The notes under the pieces: model-generated | What the model was told of the DNA's origin: nothing | The model's database searches: none | What the model saw: the letters and a program-made list of their open reading frames with translations, nothing else | Shown: in pieces, positions 1 to 10,061 of the stretch | Layout of the letters: each line of letters begins with the position of its first letter | Position numbering within the stretch: position 1 is the first letter of the stretch | Source of the DNA: Pseudomonas sp. Ant30-3 | Lineage (GTDB): Bacteria; Pseudomonadota; Gammaproteobacteria; Pseudomonadales; Pseudomonadaceae | Length of the DNA stretch: 64,000 nt | NCBI RefSeq assembly: GCF_000690905.1 | Contig: NZ_JMCL01000093.1 | Location: 1-64,000 of the forward strand | Direction of reading: 5' to 3' | Program-made: the position numbers and the translations under genes

Positions 1-413
1 GCGGTTATTGACTGCGCGTTCATTGAGCGCTCGGCTCTTACGATTGCGCACTAATCGGATGCTGTTGCTCACTTGGGATGGCGGGTATACGTCGGTCATC
101 CAGACGCGAGCAGCGCCCCAGCCCATCGAGCAAACCCCGACCGCCAGTCTCATCTAGACTCAATACGTAGTCGCAGGCAGAACCAAACACGTCGCTTTGG
201 TGCAGTCCATTCAAAACCACCATGGCAAGCTGCCTTAATGCCCTTATTGAGGTGCGGCGAAGACCGTGCCGGGCACAACAAGATGCCCGTTCAGGGTGCC
301 CTGGCCACCGGCCTGAGATTGCCACGATACCGTGACGTGGTGTGAGTGCCGCAGCCGACACTTTCGGACGAACGACAACCGCCTGGTTTGTCCGTGACCG
401 TGAGGAATGCTGT
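1..413. other. Left-edge region without a confident gene
   Basis: No convincing gene lies before the formate dehydrogenase genes. On the minus strand a frame beginning at an ATG at 153 stays open to the window edge (about 51 codons), but it has no good ribosome binding site and no family I recognise. Neighbouring minus-strand frames contain fragments that faintly recall an IS3-type transposase (an HxSD followed by GS and Y), broken by shifts and stops. The segment presumably holds the fds promoter, though I could not place one. Confidence 0.3.
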
Positions 414-890
414 ATGCCTGATGAGATGTTGCACCTGCCGATGGTCAGCAGTCTGCTGGAGCGTCACAAAAGCTCCCCCGTTGCGCTGTTGCCCATTCTT
501 CACGAGATTCAGGCGGGCATCGGTTACATCCCCGATGCCGCCGTCCCCGAAATTGCCCACGCGCTGAATCAGAGTCAGGCGGAGATTCGCGGGGTGATCA
601 GCTTTTACCATGACTTCCGTACTGCACCGCCGGCCCGGCATATCCTGCGATTGTGCCGCGCCGAGTCGTGCAAGAGTCGCGGCGCCGAGCAGTTGGCGGC
701 GCAGTTGCGCGAGCGTTTGCAACTGGACGATCACGGCAGTAGCGCCGATGGCAGCATCAGTTTGCGTCCGGTGTATTGCCTCGGCGCTTGCGCGTGTTCG
801 CCCGCGCTGGAGCTGGACGGTCAGGTGCATGCGCGATTGAGTGCCGAGCGCCTGGATGCGTTGCTCGACGCGTGTCGGGAGGACGCATGA
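414..890 (+). CDS. fdsG: NAD-dependent formate dehydrogenase gamma subunit (NuoE-like)
   Basis: This 158-residue protein is a NuoE/24-kDa-type subunit that carries one 2Fe-2S cluster. It passes electrons between the flavin subunit and the iron-sulfur chain of a soluble NAD-dependent formate dehydrogenase. Cluster ligands are visible as C81-x4-C86 and C122-x3-C126. The start at 414 is preferred over an in-frame ATG at 342 because GAGGA at 402-406 sits 8 nt upstream and the extra residues do not look like the family. Its stop overlaps the fdsB start (ATGA), so translation of the two is probably coupled. It is the first gene of a four-gene cytoplasmic enzyme operon that oxidises formate to CO2 with reduction of NAD. 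Confidence 0.9.
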   Translation: MPDEMLHLPMVSSLLERHKSSPVALLPILHEIQAGIGYIPDAAVPEIAHALNQSQAEIRGVISFYHDFRTAPPARHILRLCRAESCKSRGAEQLAAQLRERLQLDDHGSSADGSISLRPVYCLGACACSPALELDGQVHARLSAERLDALLDACREDA

Positions 891-2449
891 TGCCGCGTTT
901 CTATCTGCCCGGTGATTCGCTTGCGCGGGCCGTGGGAGCCGATGAGGTGGCCGTGGCGTTTGCCGCTCAGGCCGGGCAGCGCGAGTTGCCGCTGGACTTT
1001 CAGCGCACCAGCTCTCGCGGTTTGTACTGGCTGGAGCCGTTGCTGGAAGTCGACACCCCGCAAGGACGAATCGGTTTCGGGCCGTTGACGGCAGCCGATG
1101 TGCCGTCGCTGCTGGATGCGTTGCAAAGCGAGCCTTCCGCGCATCCTTTGGCACTGGGTCTGGTGGAAGAGTTGCCGTATCTCAAATCGCAACAACGCCT
1201 GTTGTTCGCCCGCGCCGGCGTTACCCGGCCTCTGTCGCTGGACGATTACCTGGCACACAAAGGTTTCGAGGGTTTGAAAAGGGCCATCGACATCGGCGGC
1301 GAACAGACCGCCACTGAAGTCTTCGATTCAGGCCTGCGTGGCCGGGGCGGTGCGGCGTTCCCGGCGGGGATCAAATGGCGCACGGTGCGCGCTACCCCGG
1401 CGGCGCAAAAGTACATCGTGTGCAACGCCGACGAAGGCGACTCCGGCACCTTCGCCGATCGCATGTTGATGGAAGGTGACCCGTTTCTGCTGATCGAAGG
1501 CATGGCCATCGCGGGAATAACCGTCGGCGCCAGCTATGGCTATATCTACGTGCGCTCGGAATATCCCCAAGCCGTGGCCACGTTGAACGAGGCTTTAAAC
1601 ATCGCCCGAACCCACGGCTACCTCGGCGCCAACGTCGGCGGCAGCGGCCACGCCTTCGACATGGAAGTGCGCGTCGGTGCCGGCGCTTACATCTGCGGTG
1701 AGGAAACCGCGCTGCTGGATTCGCTCGAAGGCAAGCGCGGGATCGTTCGCGCCAAGCCGCCGATTCCTGCATTGCAAGGTTTGTTCGGTCTGCCAACGCT
1801 GGTGCACAACGTGATAACGCTGGCCTCGGTGCCGCTGATTCTCGCCAAAGGCGCGCAGTTCTATCGCGATTACGGCATGGGCCGTTCGCTGGGCACGATG
1901 CCGTTTCAACTCGCTGGCAACATCAAGCACGGCGGATTGGTGGAGCGCGCCTTCGGCCTGACGTTGCGGGAACTGGTGGAAGACTACGGCGGCGGCACCG
2001 CCAGTGGCCGTCCGTTGAAAGCTGCGCAGGTCGGTGGCCCGCTCGGCACGTGGGTGCCGCCGTCGCAGTTCGACACGCCGCTGGATTACGAAGCGTTCAC
2101 CGCCATCGGTGCGATGCTCGGCCACGGTGGTGTGGTGGTCGCAGATGACACTTTGGACATGGCGCAGATGGCGCGCTTTGCGATGCAGTTTTGCGCCGAG
2201 GAATCCTGTGGCAAATGCACGCCCTGCCGCATCGGTTCGACCCGTGGCGTCGAGGTGATTGATCGCTTGTTGTCCGCGCCAGACCAAAGCGCTCGCGATG
2301 AGCAGGCGCTGGTCCTCAAGGACCTGTGCGACACGATGCAATACGGTTCGCTGTGTGCCCTGGGCGGCATGGCGCCTTTCCCGGTGGCGAGCGCCCTCAA
2401 GTACTTCCCCGCCGACTTCGGTCTGCAGCCCTCGGAGGCCGACCAATGA
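887..2449 (+). CDS. fdsB: NAD-dependent formate dehydrogenase beta subunit (NuoF-like, FMN/NADH)
   Basis: This 520-residue protein has the NuoF/51-kDa architecture, with an extra N-terminal thioredoxin-like portion before the FMN/NADH module. Visible signatures are the glycine-rich GRGGAAFPAG nucleotide motif, NADEGDSGTF for FMN/NADH binding, CGEETALL, and SCGKCTPCRIG for a 4Fe-4S cluster. It is the site of NAD reduction in the formate dehydrogenase complex. Two consecutive ATGs (887, 890) could start the protein; the first overlaps the fdsG stop. The stop codon in turn overlaps the fdsA start by 4 nt. Together with FdsG it resembles the NADH-oxidising arm of complex I. Confidence 0.92.
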   Translation: MMPRFYLPGDSLARAVGADEVAVAFAAQAGQRELPLDFQRTSSRGLYWLEPLLEVDTPQGRIGFGPLTAADVPSLLDALQSEPSAHPLALGLVEELPYLKSQQRLLFARAGVTRPLSLDDYLAHKGFEGLKRAIDIGGEQTATEVFDSGLRGRGGAAFPAGIKWRTVRATPAAQKYIVCNADEGDSGTFADRMLMEGDPFLLIEGMAIAGITVGASYGYIYVRSEYPQAVATLNEALNIARTHGYLGANVGGSGHAFDMEVRVGAGAYICGEETALLDSLEGKRGIVRAKPPIPALQGLFGLPTLVHNVITLASVPLILAKGAQFYRDYGMGRSLGTMPFQLAGNIKHGGLVERAFGLTLRELVEDYGGGTASGRPLKAAQVGGPLGTWVPPSQFDTPLDYEAFTAIGAMLGHGGVVVADDTLDMAQMARFAMQFCAEESCGKCTPCRIGSTRGVEVIDRLLSAPDQSARDEQALVLKDLCDTMQYGSLCALGGMAPFPVASALKYFPADFGLQPSEADQ

Positions 2450-5328
2450 TCACTCTCTTCGACCCGAAAACCGACATCGATCTCGGCACACCGGCGCGCG
2501 ACAGCCAGGTGCAGGTCACGTTGAATATCGACGGCCGCAGCATCAGCGTGCCCGAAGGCACTTCGGTGATGCGCGCCGCCGCGCTGATGGGCACCACTAT
2601 TCCGAAACTGTGCGCCACCGACAGCCTCGAAGCATTCGGTTCCTGCCGCATGTGTCTGGTGGAAATCGACGGGATGCGCGGCTATCCGGCGTCCTGCACC
2701 ACGCCGGTGGTTGCAGGCATGAACGTGCGCACCCAGACGCCGAAGCTCGCGACCCTGCGGCGCAACGTCATGGAGTTGTACATCTCCGATCACCCGCTGG
2801 ACTGCCTGACTTGCTCGGCCAACGGCAATTGCGAACTGCAAGCCGTCGCCGGCCAGGTTGGTTTGCGCGAGGTGCGTTACGGCTACGAAGGCGACAACCA
2901 TCTGGCCGATGTGAAAGACACATCCAACCCGTATTTTGACTATGACCCGAGCAAGTGCATCGTCTGCAACCGCTGCGTGCGCGCCTGTGAAGAAACCCAG
3001 GGCACGTTTGCCCTGACCGTTACCGGGCGCGGTTTCGAATCGCGGATCGCGGCGGCCGGTGGCGATAATTTCCTTGAGTCAGAATGCGTGTCTTGCGGCG
3101 CCTGCGTGCAAGCCTGCCCGACCGCGACGCTGATCGAAAAAAGCGTGGTGGAACTGGGTCAGCCGGAACACAGCGTGATCACCACCTGTGCGTATTGCGG
3201 CGTCGGTTGTTCGTTCCGCGCCGAGATGAAAGGCGACACGCTGGTGCGCATGGTTCCGGACAAAAACGGTCAGGCCAACCACGGCCACTCTTGCGTCAAG
3301 GGGCGCTTTGCCTGGGGTTACGCCACTCACCCGGATCGCATCACCAAACCGATGATCCGCAAACACATCAGCGACCCGTGGCAGGAAGTCAGTTGGGACG
3401 AAGCGGTGACTTACGCCGCCAGTGAATTTCGTCGGTTGCAACAAACCTACGGTCGCGACTCGATTGGTGGGATCACTTCCAGCCGCTGCACCAATGAAGA
3501 AACTTACCTGGTGCAAAAATTGGTGCGCGCTGCGTTCGGCAACAACAACGTCGACACCTGTGCGCGAGTTTGCCACTCGCCGACCGGCTATGGTTTGAAG
3601 CAAACGTTGGGCGAATCGGCCGGCACGCAGAGTTTCGATTCGGTGATGAAGGCCGACGTGATCCTGGTGATGGGCGCCAACCCCAGCGACGCCCATCCGG
3701 TGTTCGCTTCGCAACTGAAACGGCGCTTGCGTGAAGGCGCACGACTGATCGTTATCGACCCACGGCGCATTGATCTGGTGGATTCGGTGCACGCCCGCGC
3801 CGAGCTGCACCTGGCGCTGCGGCCGGGCACTAACGTCGCCATGCTCAACGCGTTGGCGCACGTCATCGTTACTGAAGGGCTGCTCGATCAAGCCTTCATC
3901 GATGAGCGTTGCGAGGGCAGTGATTTCGCTCGCTGGAGTGAAATGGTCAGCCGCGCCGACAACTCGCCGGAAGTGCTCGGGCCGATCTGCGGCGTCGACC
4001 CCGCCGACATTCGCGCCGCCGCCCGTTTGTATGCCGGCGCTGGCAATGCGGCGATCTACTACGGACTGGGCATCACCGAGCACAGTCAGGGCAGCACCGC
4101 GGTCATGGGCATCGCCAACCTCGCCATGGCCACCGGCAACATCGGCCGCGAAGGCGTCGGCGTGAATCCGTTGCGCGGGCAGAACAACGTGCAGGGTTCC
4201 TGCGACATGGGTTCCTTCCCTCACGAGTTGCCCGGCTATCGGCACATCTCCAACGAGGTGGTGCGCACGCAGTTTGAACAGGCGTGGAACGTCACCCTGC
4301 AACCCGAACCGGGGCTGCGCATTCCCAACATGTTCGAAGCAGCGCTGGGCGGCAGCTTCAAGGGCTTGTATTGCCAGGGCGAGGACATCGTCCAGAGCGA
4401 TCCGAATACCCAGCACGTGACCGCGGCGATGTCGGCCATGGAATGCGTGGTGGTGCAGGATATTTTCCTCAACGAAACCGCCAAGTACGCCCACGTGTTT
4501 CTGCCGGGCAGTTCGTTTCTGGAAAAAGACGGCACGTTCACCAACGCCGAGCGGCGCATTTCACGGGTGCGCAAAGTCATGGAACCGCTGGGCGGCAAGG
4601 CCGATTGGGAAGGCACTGTGGCGCTGGCCAACGCCTTGGGTTACCCGATGAATTACCAGCATCCGTCGCAAATCATGGATGAAATCGCCAGCCTGACGCC
4701 GACTTTCAGCAACGTCAGCTACGCCGAACTGGAGCGTCACGGCAGCCTGCAATGGCCGTGCAACGCCGCCGCACCGGACGGCACGCCGACCATGCACATC
4801 GAGCAATTCGTGCGCGGCAAGGGACGGTTCATGCTCACCGGCTACGTGCCCACCGAGGAAAAGGTCAACGGTCGTTATCCGCTGCTGCTGACCACCGGGC
4901 GCATCCTCAGCCAGTACAACGTGGGCGCGCAAACCCGGCGCACCGACAATGTCGCCTGGCACGCCGAAGATCGTCTGGAAATTCACCCGACTGACGCTGA
5001 AAGCCGTGGCATCAATGAAGGTGACTGGGTCGGCATCGGCAGCCGCGCCGGGCAGACCGTGCTTCGCGCGCGGATCACCGAACGGGTCGCGCCGGGCGTG
5101 GTGTACACCACGTTCCACTTCCCTGAATCGGGGGCCAACGTCATCACCACGGACAATTCCGACTGGGCCACCAACTGTCCGGAGTACAAGGTCACCGCCG
5201 TGGAAGTCAGCCGCGTCTATCACCCTTCCGAGTGGCAAAAACGCTATCAGGCATTCAGTGATGAACAGGACCGTTTGCTCAAGGATCGCCTGCAGGCCCG
5301 TGGGGCGAAAGCGGAGGTACGCCGATGA
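2446..5328 (+). CDS. fdsA: NAD-dependent formate dehydrogenase alpha (catalytic) subunit
   Basis: This 960-residue protein is the bis-MGD molybdo/tungsto-enzyme subunit that oxidises formate. Cluster ligands are easy to follow: 2Fe-2S at C56, C67, C70, C84; a His-Cys3 4Fe-4S at H116, C120, C123, C129; two ferredoxin-type 4Fe-4S sites at C171-C181 and C214-C224; and the cofactor-proximal 4Fe-4S at C248, C251, C255, C283. The catalytic metal ligand is a cysteine (C376) followed by H377, in the place where E. coli FdhF has selenocysteine, so no Sec machinery is needed. There is no Tat signal, consistent with a soluble cytoplasmic enzyme. The start overlaps fdsB and the end overlaps fdsD. No fdhD/fdsC sulfurtransferase gene is in this window. 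Confidence 0.94.
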   Translation: MITLFDPKTDIDLGTPARDSQVQVTLNIDGRSISVPEGTSVMRAAALMGTTIPKLCATDSLEAFGSCRMCLVEIDGMRGYPASCTTPVVAGMNVRTQTPKLATLRRNVMELYISDHPLDCLTCSANGNCELQAVAGQVGLREVRYGYEGDNHLADVKDTSNPYFDYDPSKCIVCNRCVRACEETQGTFALTVTGRGFESRIAAAGGDNFLESECVSCGACVQACPTATLIEKSVVELGQPEHSVITTCAYCGVGCSFRAEMKGDTLVRMVPDKNGQANHGHSCVKGRFAWGYATHPDRITKPMIRKHISDPWQEVSWDEAVTYAASEFRRLQQTYGRDSIGGITSSRCTNEETYLVQKLVRAAFGNNNVDTCARVCHSPTGYGLKQTLGESAGTQSFDSVMKADVILVMGANPSDAHPVFASQLKRRLREGARLIVIDPRRIDLVDSVHARAELHLALRPGTNVAMLNALAHVIVTEGLLDQAFIDERCEGSDFARWSEMVSRADNSPEVLGPICGVDPADIRAAARLYAGAGNAAIYYGLGITEHSQGSTAVMGIANLAMATGNIGREGVGVNPLRGQNNVQGSCDMGSFPHELPGYRHISNEVVRTQFEQAWNVTLQPEPGLRIPNMFEAALGGSFKGLYCQGEDIVQSDPNTQHVTAAMSAMECVVVQDIFLNETAKYAHVFLPGSSFLEKDGTFTNAERRISRVRKVMEPLGGKADWEGTVALANALGYPMNYQHPSQIMDEIASLTPTFSNVSYAELERHGSLQWPCNAAAPDGTPTMHIEQFVRGKGRFMLTGYVPTEEKVNGRYPLLLTTGRILSQYNVGAQTRRTDNVAWHAEDRLEIHPTDAESRGINEGDWVGIGSRAGQTVLRARITERVAPGVVYTTFHFPESGANVITTDNSDWATNCPEYKVTAVEVSRVYHPSEWQKRYQAFSDEQDRLLKDRLQARGAKAEVRR

Positions 5329-5546
5329 GCACTGCCAACCTGATCAAAATGGCCAACCAGATCGCCAATTACTTCGCCAGCCAGACGGACCATGAACAGG
5401 CGGTACTCGGCGTGCGCAATCACCTGCAGATGTTCTGGGCGCCGAGCATGCGCAAGGAATTGCTCGCCTGGCAGACCGAGCATCAGGGCGCGGAGTTGCA
5501 TCCGCTGGCGCAGGAGGCAGTCAGCGGGGCGGGTTGGGGAGCTTAA
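5325..5546 (+). CDS. fdsD: Formate dehydrogenase delta subunit
   Basis: This 73-residue protein matches the small FdsD subunit that accompanies soluble NAD-dependent formate dehydrogenases. It is mostly helical, with the recognisable start MSTANLIKMANQIANYF and a central run rich in W, P and H. In related systems the delta subunit is needed for assembly or stability of the complex; its exact role is not evident from sequence. It overlaps the fdsA stop by 4 nt (ATGA) and ends the operon. The next 670 bp are REP repeats, so transcription probably stops or is attenuated there. Confidence 0.85.
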   Translation: MSTANLIKMANQIANYFASQTDHEQAVLGVRNHLQMFWAPSMRKELLAWQTEHQGAELHPLAQEAVSGAGWGA

Positions 5547-5570
5547 CGCTCTCAAGCCTGACCTGAAACC

Positions 5571-6190
5571 TGTGGGAATGAGCCTGCTCGCGATAACGCT
5601 GTATCAGCCACCCGAAATGGTGAATGTTAAGCCGCCATCGCGAGCAGGCTCGCTCCCACAATAGGCATGGTCGAACCCGAGCTAGAGTACGCATCCAGAC
5701 ACTGTAGGAGCGAGCCTGCTCGCGATAACGGTATATCGGCCATCCGAAATGGTGACTGTAAAGCCGCCATCGCGAGCAGGCTCGCACCCACAATAGGCAT
5801 GGTCGAACCCGAGCTAGAGTACGCATCCAGACACTGTAGGAGTGAGCCTGCTCGCGATAATGGTATATCGGCCATCCAAAATGGTGACTGTAAAGCCGCC
5901 ATCGCGAGCAGGCTCGCTCCCACAATAGGCATGGTCGAACCCGAGCTAGAGTACGCATCCAGACACTGTAGGAGCGAGCCTGCTCGCGATAATGGTATAT
6001 CGGCCATCCGAAATGGTGACTGTAAAGCCGCCATCGCGAGCAGGCTCGCTCCCACAATAGGCATGGTCGAACCCCAACTAGAGTACGCATCCATACACTG
6101 TGGGAGCGAGCCTGCTCGCGATGGCGTCAAGACAGCCAACATTGATGTTGAAGGTGCTGGCCTCATCGCGAGCAGGCTCGCTCCTGCAGG
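5571..6190. repeat. Tandem array of 132-bp units built from REP palindromes
   Basis: Ten REP palindromes (core GAGCCTGCTCGCGAT or its complement) alternate in orientation. The unit repeats with an exact 132-bp period: the GCATGGTCGA block recurs at 5665, 5797, 5929 and 6061, with only a few substitutions between copies. Because 132 is a multiple of three, long open frames run through the array on both strands; they are repeat artefacts and not genes. The array lies between the fdsD stop and the end of the convergent PH-domain gene. The last unit diverges after 6120 and ends in an extra REP. Confidence 0.95.
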
Positions 6191-6216
6191 GGTTGTGTTG
6201 TGTTTGAAATGAAGAC

Positions 6217-6585
6217 TCAGAGCAAATGCTGGGAGATCAACTTTGAGATCTCGACCATTGAGGTTCTGCCAGTGAACTCGAACTTCACTCGGCCCAGCGA
6301 CGAGAAATAGATCTCGAGTTCGGAATCCAGATCAAACGTGCCGGATGTTTCCACCGAGTACGCGACAATGTTTTTGTACGGCAACGATGTGAAGTCTTTC
6401 TTGCTGCCTGTCAGGCCCTGCACGTTGACCGCGATGATGCGCTTGTTGGTAAACACCACGCCGTCGCGCATGGATTTATAGGAGTCGATAACTCGCTCGT
6501 CGTCCAGCAACAGTGCGGTGACGCGCTCAGCGTATTCGTCGTTTTGCTTGAGCTTGAAAAAGCCTTTGTTGTTGAAATCAATCAT
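6217..6585 (-). CDS. PH-domain protein of unknown function
   Basis: This 122-residue protein looks like a bacterial pleckstrin-homology (bPH) domain of the small stand-alone kind. Alternating beta-type segments (VVFTNKRIIAVNVQG, NIVAYSVETSGTFDLDSE, LEIYFSSLGRVKFEF) are followed by a C-terminal helix. There is no signal peptide or membrane segment, so it is probably cytoplasmic. The start at 6585 is chosen because AGGGAA lies just upstream and the longer reading adds unrelated residues overlapping the kinase gene. It is transcribed in the same direction as the two-component genes, 28 bp after the kinase, so it may be co-transcribed with them. The function is unknown. Confidence 0.75.
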   Translation of the reverse strand: MIDFNNKGFFKLKQNDEYAERVTALLLDDERVIDSYKSMRDGVVFTNKRIIAVNVQGLTGSKKDFTSLPYKNIVAYSVETSGTFDLDSELEIYFSSLGRVKFEFTGRTSMVEISKLISQHLL

Positions 6586-6613
6586 CTGCAATTCCCTGTT
6601 TTCAAATGAACAG

Positions 6614-7953
6614 CTAAGCCGAATGCACGGGCAGTACCACCAGCGCTTCCAGGCCAACGATAGACCGATTACGCAGGCTCAACTCGCCGCCGTGTTCCAA
6701 CACAATCGCACGCGCCGCGGATAATCCCAAACCGACACCGCCGGTGCTTTTGTTTCGCGAGCCTTCCAGGCGGAAGAACGGTGCGAAAACCTGTTCAAGG
6801 CTGGCTTCCGGAATCCCCGGCCCACAATCCAGTACTTTGATCCGCACTTCCCCAGCAGTGGGAAACAGTTCGACCGCCGGTTCAGTGGCGTACTTGATCG
6901 CGTTATCCAGCAGATTGGTCATCACGCGCTTGAGCCCGGACGGCCGCCCGAAATACACCAGCCGCGCCGGCCCTTCAAAGGCAATGTCGGCACCTTGATC
7001 GCGGTAATCATCCAGCAACGTTTGCAGCAGTTCCGCCAGGTCAAAGTGGGTGGCCGGTTCCAGTCGCGCATCGTCGCGGAAAAAATCCAGCGCCGAATTG
7101 ATCATCGCCTGCATTTCATCCACGTCGCTGAAAAGCCGCTGCTGTTGCGCGGCATCTTCGATGAATTCGCCGCGCAATCGCATTCGCGTCAAGGGCGCGC
7201 GCAGGTCGTGGGAGATGGCGGCGAGCATTTGCGTGCGGTCGCGGATGAAGTGTTGCAGTTGAGCCTGCATGGCGTTGAAAGCGACGATCGCCTGACGGAT
7301 TTCCTGCGGGCCGAGCGGCGCGATGGGTGGGGCGCGAAAGTCGACACCAAAACGGCGAGCGCCTTCGGTGAAGTGTTGCAGGGGCGTGGCGAGACGGCGT
7401 GTGGCAATAAGCGCGACCAGCGCAGTGGAAATCAGCGCCAGCAGGATGATGATCAGCACGCGCGGCGCTTCGTCCAGGCCCCAACTGCGGGTGGGCGGCG
7501 AGAACATCAGCCACGAGCCATCGGTCAGTTCTATCAGCAGCGCGTAACGCGCGTCTGCCGAGGACTCGGTCCAGTCGCTGGGCTCGTAGGTTTCGATGCG
7601 TCGCTGCCCGGCATTGAGCAATGGCTGCAATATTCTTGAACCGTCTTCGGAAATCTGGTCCTCCACGGGCGGCAGATTCAGACCCTGTCGATCACGGTGC
7701 CAACTGACGATGAAGCCCTCCTCGCTGGCAGCGTGGGCCAACTGGCCACGCAACGCTGCCGGGGCGGCTTCGATGATGCGAGTGACGGCCGCAGCTTTTT
7801 CCAGCAAGCCGATTTCCGTCAGCGAAGGACGTGCCCACACGCCGGCCAGCTGGATAAACAAGCCATTGAGCACCAGCGAAATCAGCATCGCCAAGAGGAT
7901 CGTCAAAGCGATCCAGCGCGCCACCGTATCGCGGCGAATCCACCTCAGCCAAT

Positions 7954-7957
<4 letters not shown>
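6614..7957 (-). CDS. Sensor histidine kinase, EnvZ-like
   Basis: This 447-residue inner-membrane kinase has two membrane segments (about 17-37 and 167-186) flanking a periplasmic sensor region, then HAMP, HisKA and HATPase domains. The phospho-accepting histidine is H250 in AAISHDLRAPLTR, the N box is around N352 (NLLDNAIKYA), and the G boxes are DCGPG (377-381) and GGVGLGL. The H box closely resembles EnvZ-type kinases. The start at 7957 overlaps the response-regulator stop by 4 nt (ATGA), indicating coupled expression. The signal sensed cannot be told from sequence. It most likely phosphorylates the regulator encoded just upstream. Confidence 0.9.
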
Positions 7958-8664
<707 letters not shown>

Positions 8665-8834
8665 CGAAGGTCACTTGAGGGCCGAATGGAAGCGTCATCT
8701 AAAACCATTAACGGCGTCGCGTCATATATTTCAACACTGCAATAAAACTTCAGCGCCGCAACAAACCTGACATCTTCGCGCAAGCCTCGAGGCCCAGCAT
8801 CACGGCCACTTCCTCCCACCCGAGACTTGCGTCC

Positions 8835-9626
8835 ATGCTGCCTTTCAACTGTGCTCCCTGGCTGGCCCGAAACACTTCGATTGTCGTGATGGTTGCAGGA
8901 CTGGCGGGTTGCAGCAGCCAGTCGCCGTCGGATACGCAGGTCAATTGCGCCGACATTGCCTATTCGGTGTACGACCCGGTGGAACCGCTCAATCGTGGGG
9001 TCTTCGCCTTTAACCGGGTCGTTGACGATTACGCCCTGGCACCGGTCGCTCGCGGCTATCGCTACTTGCCGAACTTTTTCCAGACGGGTGTGCATAACTT
9101 CGTGGAAAACTTCGGTGAGCCAAAGGTGTTCATCAACGACGTGCTGCAAGGCAACCCAATGCGTTCGGTCAACACGCTGGGACGCTTCGCGCTTAACACC
9201 ACGGTCGGCGTGCTCGGCTTGATCGACGTCTCGGGCATGGCCGGCATACCGCGCCACGAGGCAGACTTCGGCCAGACGTTCGGCGTGTGGGGCATCGGTA
9301 ACGGACCGATTCTCGAGTTGCCGTTATTCGGCACATCCAACAGCCGCGATGCGGCCGGACGAGTGCTGAGTTTTGTGGTCGACCCCCTGGGCAGCAACAG
9401 CGACACCGTCGAGACGCTGTCCACGATCAACACCGTCGGCGGCATCATTGACGGTCGCGCAGAAGCCTTGCCGCTGACCGACAGCCTGCAAAAACTGCCG
9501 GACTATTACAGCGCCTTGCGCAACGTGGTGGCCGAGCATCGCGCGGCGTTCGTAGCCGACGGCAAACAAGGCTCACCGCATGACACAAAACCACAGTGCA
9601 CAGGAGCATCGGCCGATGGCTTCTGA
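8835..9626 (+). CDS. mlaA: MlaA/VacJ-family outer-membrane lipoprotein
   Basis: This 263-residue lipoprotein has a type II signal peptide ending in the lipobox LAGC (C26). The following domain is of MlaA/VacJ type: YDPVEPLNRGVFAFNRVVDDYALAPVARGY is the hallmark opening, followed by FINDVLQGN, RFALNTTVGVLGLIDV and DFGQTFGVWGIGNGP. MlaA removes surface-exposed phospholipids from the outer membrane and hands them to the Mla pathway. No other mla gene is nearby, so this may be a paralogue and not the housekeeping copy. It lies divergent to the two-component operon and overlaps a small downstream gene by 11 nt. Confidence 0.88.
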   Translation: MLPFNCAPWLARNTSIVVMVAGLAGCSSQSPSDTQVNCADIAYSVYDPVEPLNRGVFAFNRVVDDYALAPVARGYRYLPNFFQTGVHNFVENFGEPKVFINDVLQGNPMRSVNTLGRFALNTTVGVLGLIDVSGMAGIPRHEADFGQTFGVWGIGNGPILELPLFGTSNSRDAAGRVLSFVVDPLGSNSDTVETLSTINTVGGIIDGRAEALPLTDSLQKLPDYYSALRNVVAEHRAAFVADGKQGSPHDTKPQCTGASADGF

Positions 9627-9873
9627 ACAGCAACAAAGTCTGATTCTGCAGCAACGGGTGGCCTGGCAGGACCCGGCTAACCTGCATTGCCGGGAAATCA
9701 CCCTGCGTCTATCGCCGGACTGTCGCCAACTGGTACTCAGCCGCTACACCGAACACTACGGCCCGGCGCTGGTGCGCTGGATCGAGCGCAGTCACACGGT
9801 GATGGTAAGCGATGTGTTTCGGTGGCTGGTGGCGAATGGGGAGTTGGGGGTGGTCAGCTCGGGGACCAAGTGA
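9616..9873 (+). CDS. Small hypothetical protein
   Basis: This 85-residue protein is not one I recognise. The start at 9616 is preferred because AGGAG at 9602-9606 is well spaced; an upstream in-frame ATG at 9580 would overlap the lipoprotein gene by 47 nt. The protein has no signal peptide or membrane segment. It contains several Trp and Arg residues and the phrase RLSPDCRQLVLSRYTEHYG, which suggests a small soluble fold. Overlap with the MlaA-like gene implies co-transcription. No function can be assigned. Confidence 0.6.
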   Translation: MASEQQQSLILQQRVAWQDPANLHCREITLRLSPDCRQLVLSRYTEHYGPALVRWIERSHTVMVSDVFRWLVANGELGVVSSGTK

Positions 9874-10061
9874 CGATATTGAATTGTTGGAATTCATTGC
9901 CAAAAATCGGTTACACACTTTAAGTCCAAATACGGCTCCAACCCGCTTCATCGCATTGACTCTGGGGGATTCGTCGCAGAAAATCACCGCAATCGCGCCC
10001 AGACCTCTGGTGCTGGCTAGTCCGGCACTATGTTTGGGCCTTCTTCTTTCTGGGACATGGA

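Noticed and set aside
1..230. Minus-strand fragments resembling an IS3-type transposase, and a 51-codon open frame at the edge
   Set aside because: The resemblance is weak, needs frame changes, and too little sequence is present to decide.
5521..6212. Long open reading frames on both strands through the REP array
   Set aside because: They exist only because the 132-bp repeat is a multiple of three; the translated units are identical repeats with no ribosome site.
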